Positions 13,495 through 14,287 of a stretch of DNA of 14,287 nt are shown here, one piece after another. The translations under genes were made by a program, and so were the position numbers. The stretch is from Actinomycetota bacterium. Lineage in GTDB: Bacteria > Actinomycetota > Thermoleophilia > Gaiellales > F1-60-MAGs149. The notes under the pieces are model-generated. The model was not told the origin of the DNA, ran no database searches, and worked only from the letters and a program-made list of their open reading frames with translations. The stretch spans positions 1 to 14,287 of the forward strand of contig CANKHS010000019.1 in assembly GCA_947481755.1 (NCBI GenBank). Reading direction: 5' to 3'. The first letter of the stretch is position 1. Every line of letters begins with the position of its first letter.

Positions 13495-13977
13495 GTGGAC
13501 GACGACAACGCAACTGCACCAGAGACCGACGCCGAGACACCCGCTGCCGCCGAGGTAGAGGTCGAAGCCGTCGTCGAGACCGACGCCGCACCCGCTGCTG
13601 AGGCCGAAGTTGAAGCAGAGGCCGTTGCCGAGGCCGAGCCCGCCGCCGAGGCTGAGGCTGACGCCGCACCGGTTGCCGCTGCTGCCGTCGTCGAAGAGAT
13701 CGCAGAAGAGGATTTTGCTGGCGAGGCCGCTGAGGTCTACGAAGCAGAGCCCGTCGCCGTTGCTGTCGCAGAAGGCCCGAGCGTCGCTCGCGTCTACATC
13801 TGCAAGCACGGTCATCGCACCGTTTCGCTCTGGTCGATCCCGGAGACGTGCCTTCGTCGCGTCAAGGGTCATGTCTGCGGCGAGGCCGTCGTGCCCTTGG
13901 CCGACGCTCCGGCAGACGCCAAGGAAAAGATGCTCAACCCACTGAAGGCCTCCAAGAAGGCCGCCAAGAAGTCCTAA
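13495..13977 (+). CDS. Small acidic protein with Cys/His cluster, unknown function
   Basis: The protein of 160 aa starts at GTG behind GAGGAG. Residues 1-96 are low-complexity and strongly acidic, made almost only of Ala, Glu, Val, Asp and Pro, and probably disordered. Residues 97-135 form a compact ordered segment (VYICKHGHRTVSLW ... CLRRVKGHVCGEAV) with Cys103, His105, His107, Cys119, His126 and Cys128. This C-x-H-x-H-x11-C-x6-H-x-C layout resembles a degenerate zinc ribbon of the FmdB type with some Cys replaced by His, but no known family fits well. The tail ends in KASKKAAKKS, which is strongly basic. No signal peptide or membrane segment is present. The acidic arm, metal-like core and basic tail suggest a nucleic-acid or ribosome-associated factor, which is speculation. 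It uses more A/T-ending codons (GAA, GCT, GTT) than the giant gene. Its TAA overlaps the next start as TAATG. Confidence 0.75.
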   Translation: MDDDNATAPETDAETPAAAEVEVEAVVETDAAPAAEAEVEAEAVAEAEPAAEAEADAAPVAAAAVVEEIAEEDFAGEAAEVYEAEPVAVAVAEGPSVARVYICKHGHRTVSLWSIPETCLRRVKGHVCGEAVVPLADAPADAKEKMLNPLKASKKAAKKS

Positions 13978-14243
13978 TGGGTGCGCAAGAGTCGACCAAT
14001 CCCCGTTCGTTCAAGTGGACGGAGCCGCTGTCCGATGACGAGGCCTCGCGCATCGTCTTCTCGCAGCCTGGCGAGATGCTCGACGATGGCGATTGGTATC
14101 TCGACGCGACGAGCCCAAATCGCGGCCCCGTGCTCTCGCTCGAAGGCGAGTTTGTGCCGATGCAGGGCGTCTACGTTCGCCGCTCGAAGAATGGCGAAGA
14201 GCTCTGGGCACGACTGACGCTCGCCGCCTCCGGCAAGCTCTAA
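13977..14243 (+). CDS. 88-aa conserved-looking small protein, unknown function
   Basis: ATG at 13977 shares one base with the TAA of the preceding gene (TAATG), so the two are almost certainly co-transcribed and translationally coupled. The product is small, soluble and acidic at its N-terminal half, with SFKWTEPLSDDEASRIVFS (residues 11-29) followed by a probable beta-rich part (GDWYLDATSP, PVLSLEGEFVPMQGVYVRR, ELWARLTLAASGKL). It has no Cys, no signal peptide and no membrane segment. I do not recognise the family. A longer reading from ATG 13848 exists, but it runs through the coding region of the upstream gene in another frame and is rejected. An AAGAAG upstream is a weak ribosome site, consistent with coupling. 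Confidence 0.7.
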   Translation: MGAQESTNPRSFKWTEPLSDDEASRIVFSQPGEMLDDGDWYLDATSPNRGPVLSLEGEFVPMQGVYVRRSKNGEELWARLTLAASGKL

Positions 14244-14249
14244 GTCGCC

Positions 14250-14261
14250 TTCTGCGCAGAA
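14250..14261. other. 12-bp perfect palindrome
   Basis: TTCTGCGCAGAA is perfectly self-complementary and lies seven bases after the stop of the 88-aa gene. With no loop and no following T-tract it is a poor terminator. It could be a small dyad operator for a gene beyond the window, or chance. Confidence 0.25.
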
Positions 14262-14287
14262 CGGCTCGGCGTGGTCCCTGACGTAAC

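Noticed and set aside
13357..13872. Minus-strand open reading frame of 171 codons in the divergent region
   Set aside because: It is antisense to the acidic gene, Gly/Leu/Val/Asp-rich because GAG/GCC codons reverse-complement that way, and has no ribosome binding site.

Overview
The window is roughly two-thirds G+C by eye. Most of its genes start with GTG, and its genes are tightly packed with stop/start overlaps. Most of it is one gigantic extracellular repeat protein. Its disulphide-type repeat, with the consensus GETYxC, DGxHTF, DAAGN and TWTVDTTAP, is a style I associate with Thermoleophilia such as Solirubrobacter and Conexibacter. Assignment to a high-GC actinobacterium of that kind is therefore likely, but it is inference, because no rRNA or other marker gene is present.

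Region 1 (1-10700, + strand) is the 3' part of a single open gene of more than 3,560 codons whose true start lies left of the window. In order it encodes: the end of a glycine-rich domain; a mosaic in which two copies of one Ig-like module flank a fibronectin-III-like domain and another Ig-like domain; six tandem Ig-like repeats of about 105 aa with a TGW motif; 21 tandem Ig-like repeats of about 87 aa, each with one Cys pair; two further Ig-like modules; two Cys-pair beta domains; and a Cys-free, mostly helical C-terminal domain of about 140 aa. I count 50 cysteines, paired module by module, as expected for a secreted, disulphide-stabilised surface or matrix protein. No LPXTG motif and no C-terminal membrane anchor is visible.

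Region 2 (10721-13352, - strand) converges on the giant gene with only 20 bp between them. It is a three-gene operon transcribed in the order OsmC-family redox protein, agmatinase-family ureohydrolase, DUF815-type AAA ATPase. Both junctions are GTGA overlaps of 4 nt, so the three proteins are very likely co-translated. A TAGAAT box sits seven bases before the first GTG, suggesting a leaderless mRNA.

Region 3 (13495-14243, + strand) is transcribed divergently from the operon across a 142-bp gap. It holds two small genes joined by a TAATG overlap. The first encodes a 160-aa protein with a long Ala/Glu/Val-rich acidic N-terminus, a compact Cys/His cluster and a Lys-rich tail. The second encodes an 88-aa soluble protein I do not recognise. 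The last 44 bp contain only a 12-bp perfect palindrome.

Nothing links the three regions functionally. The strongest candidates for something undescribed are the giant protein, with its alternating repeat classes and unrecognised C-terminal domain, the coupled OsmC/ureohydrolase/DUF815 operon, and the small Cys/His protein with its partner.
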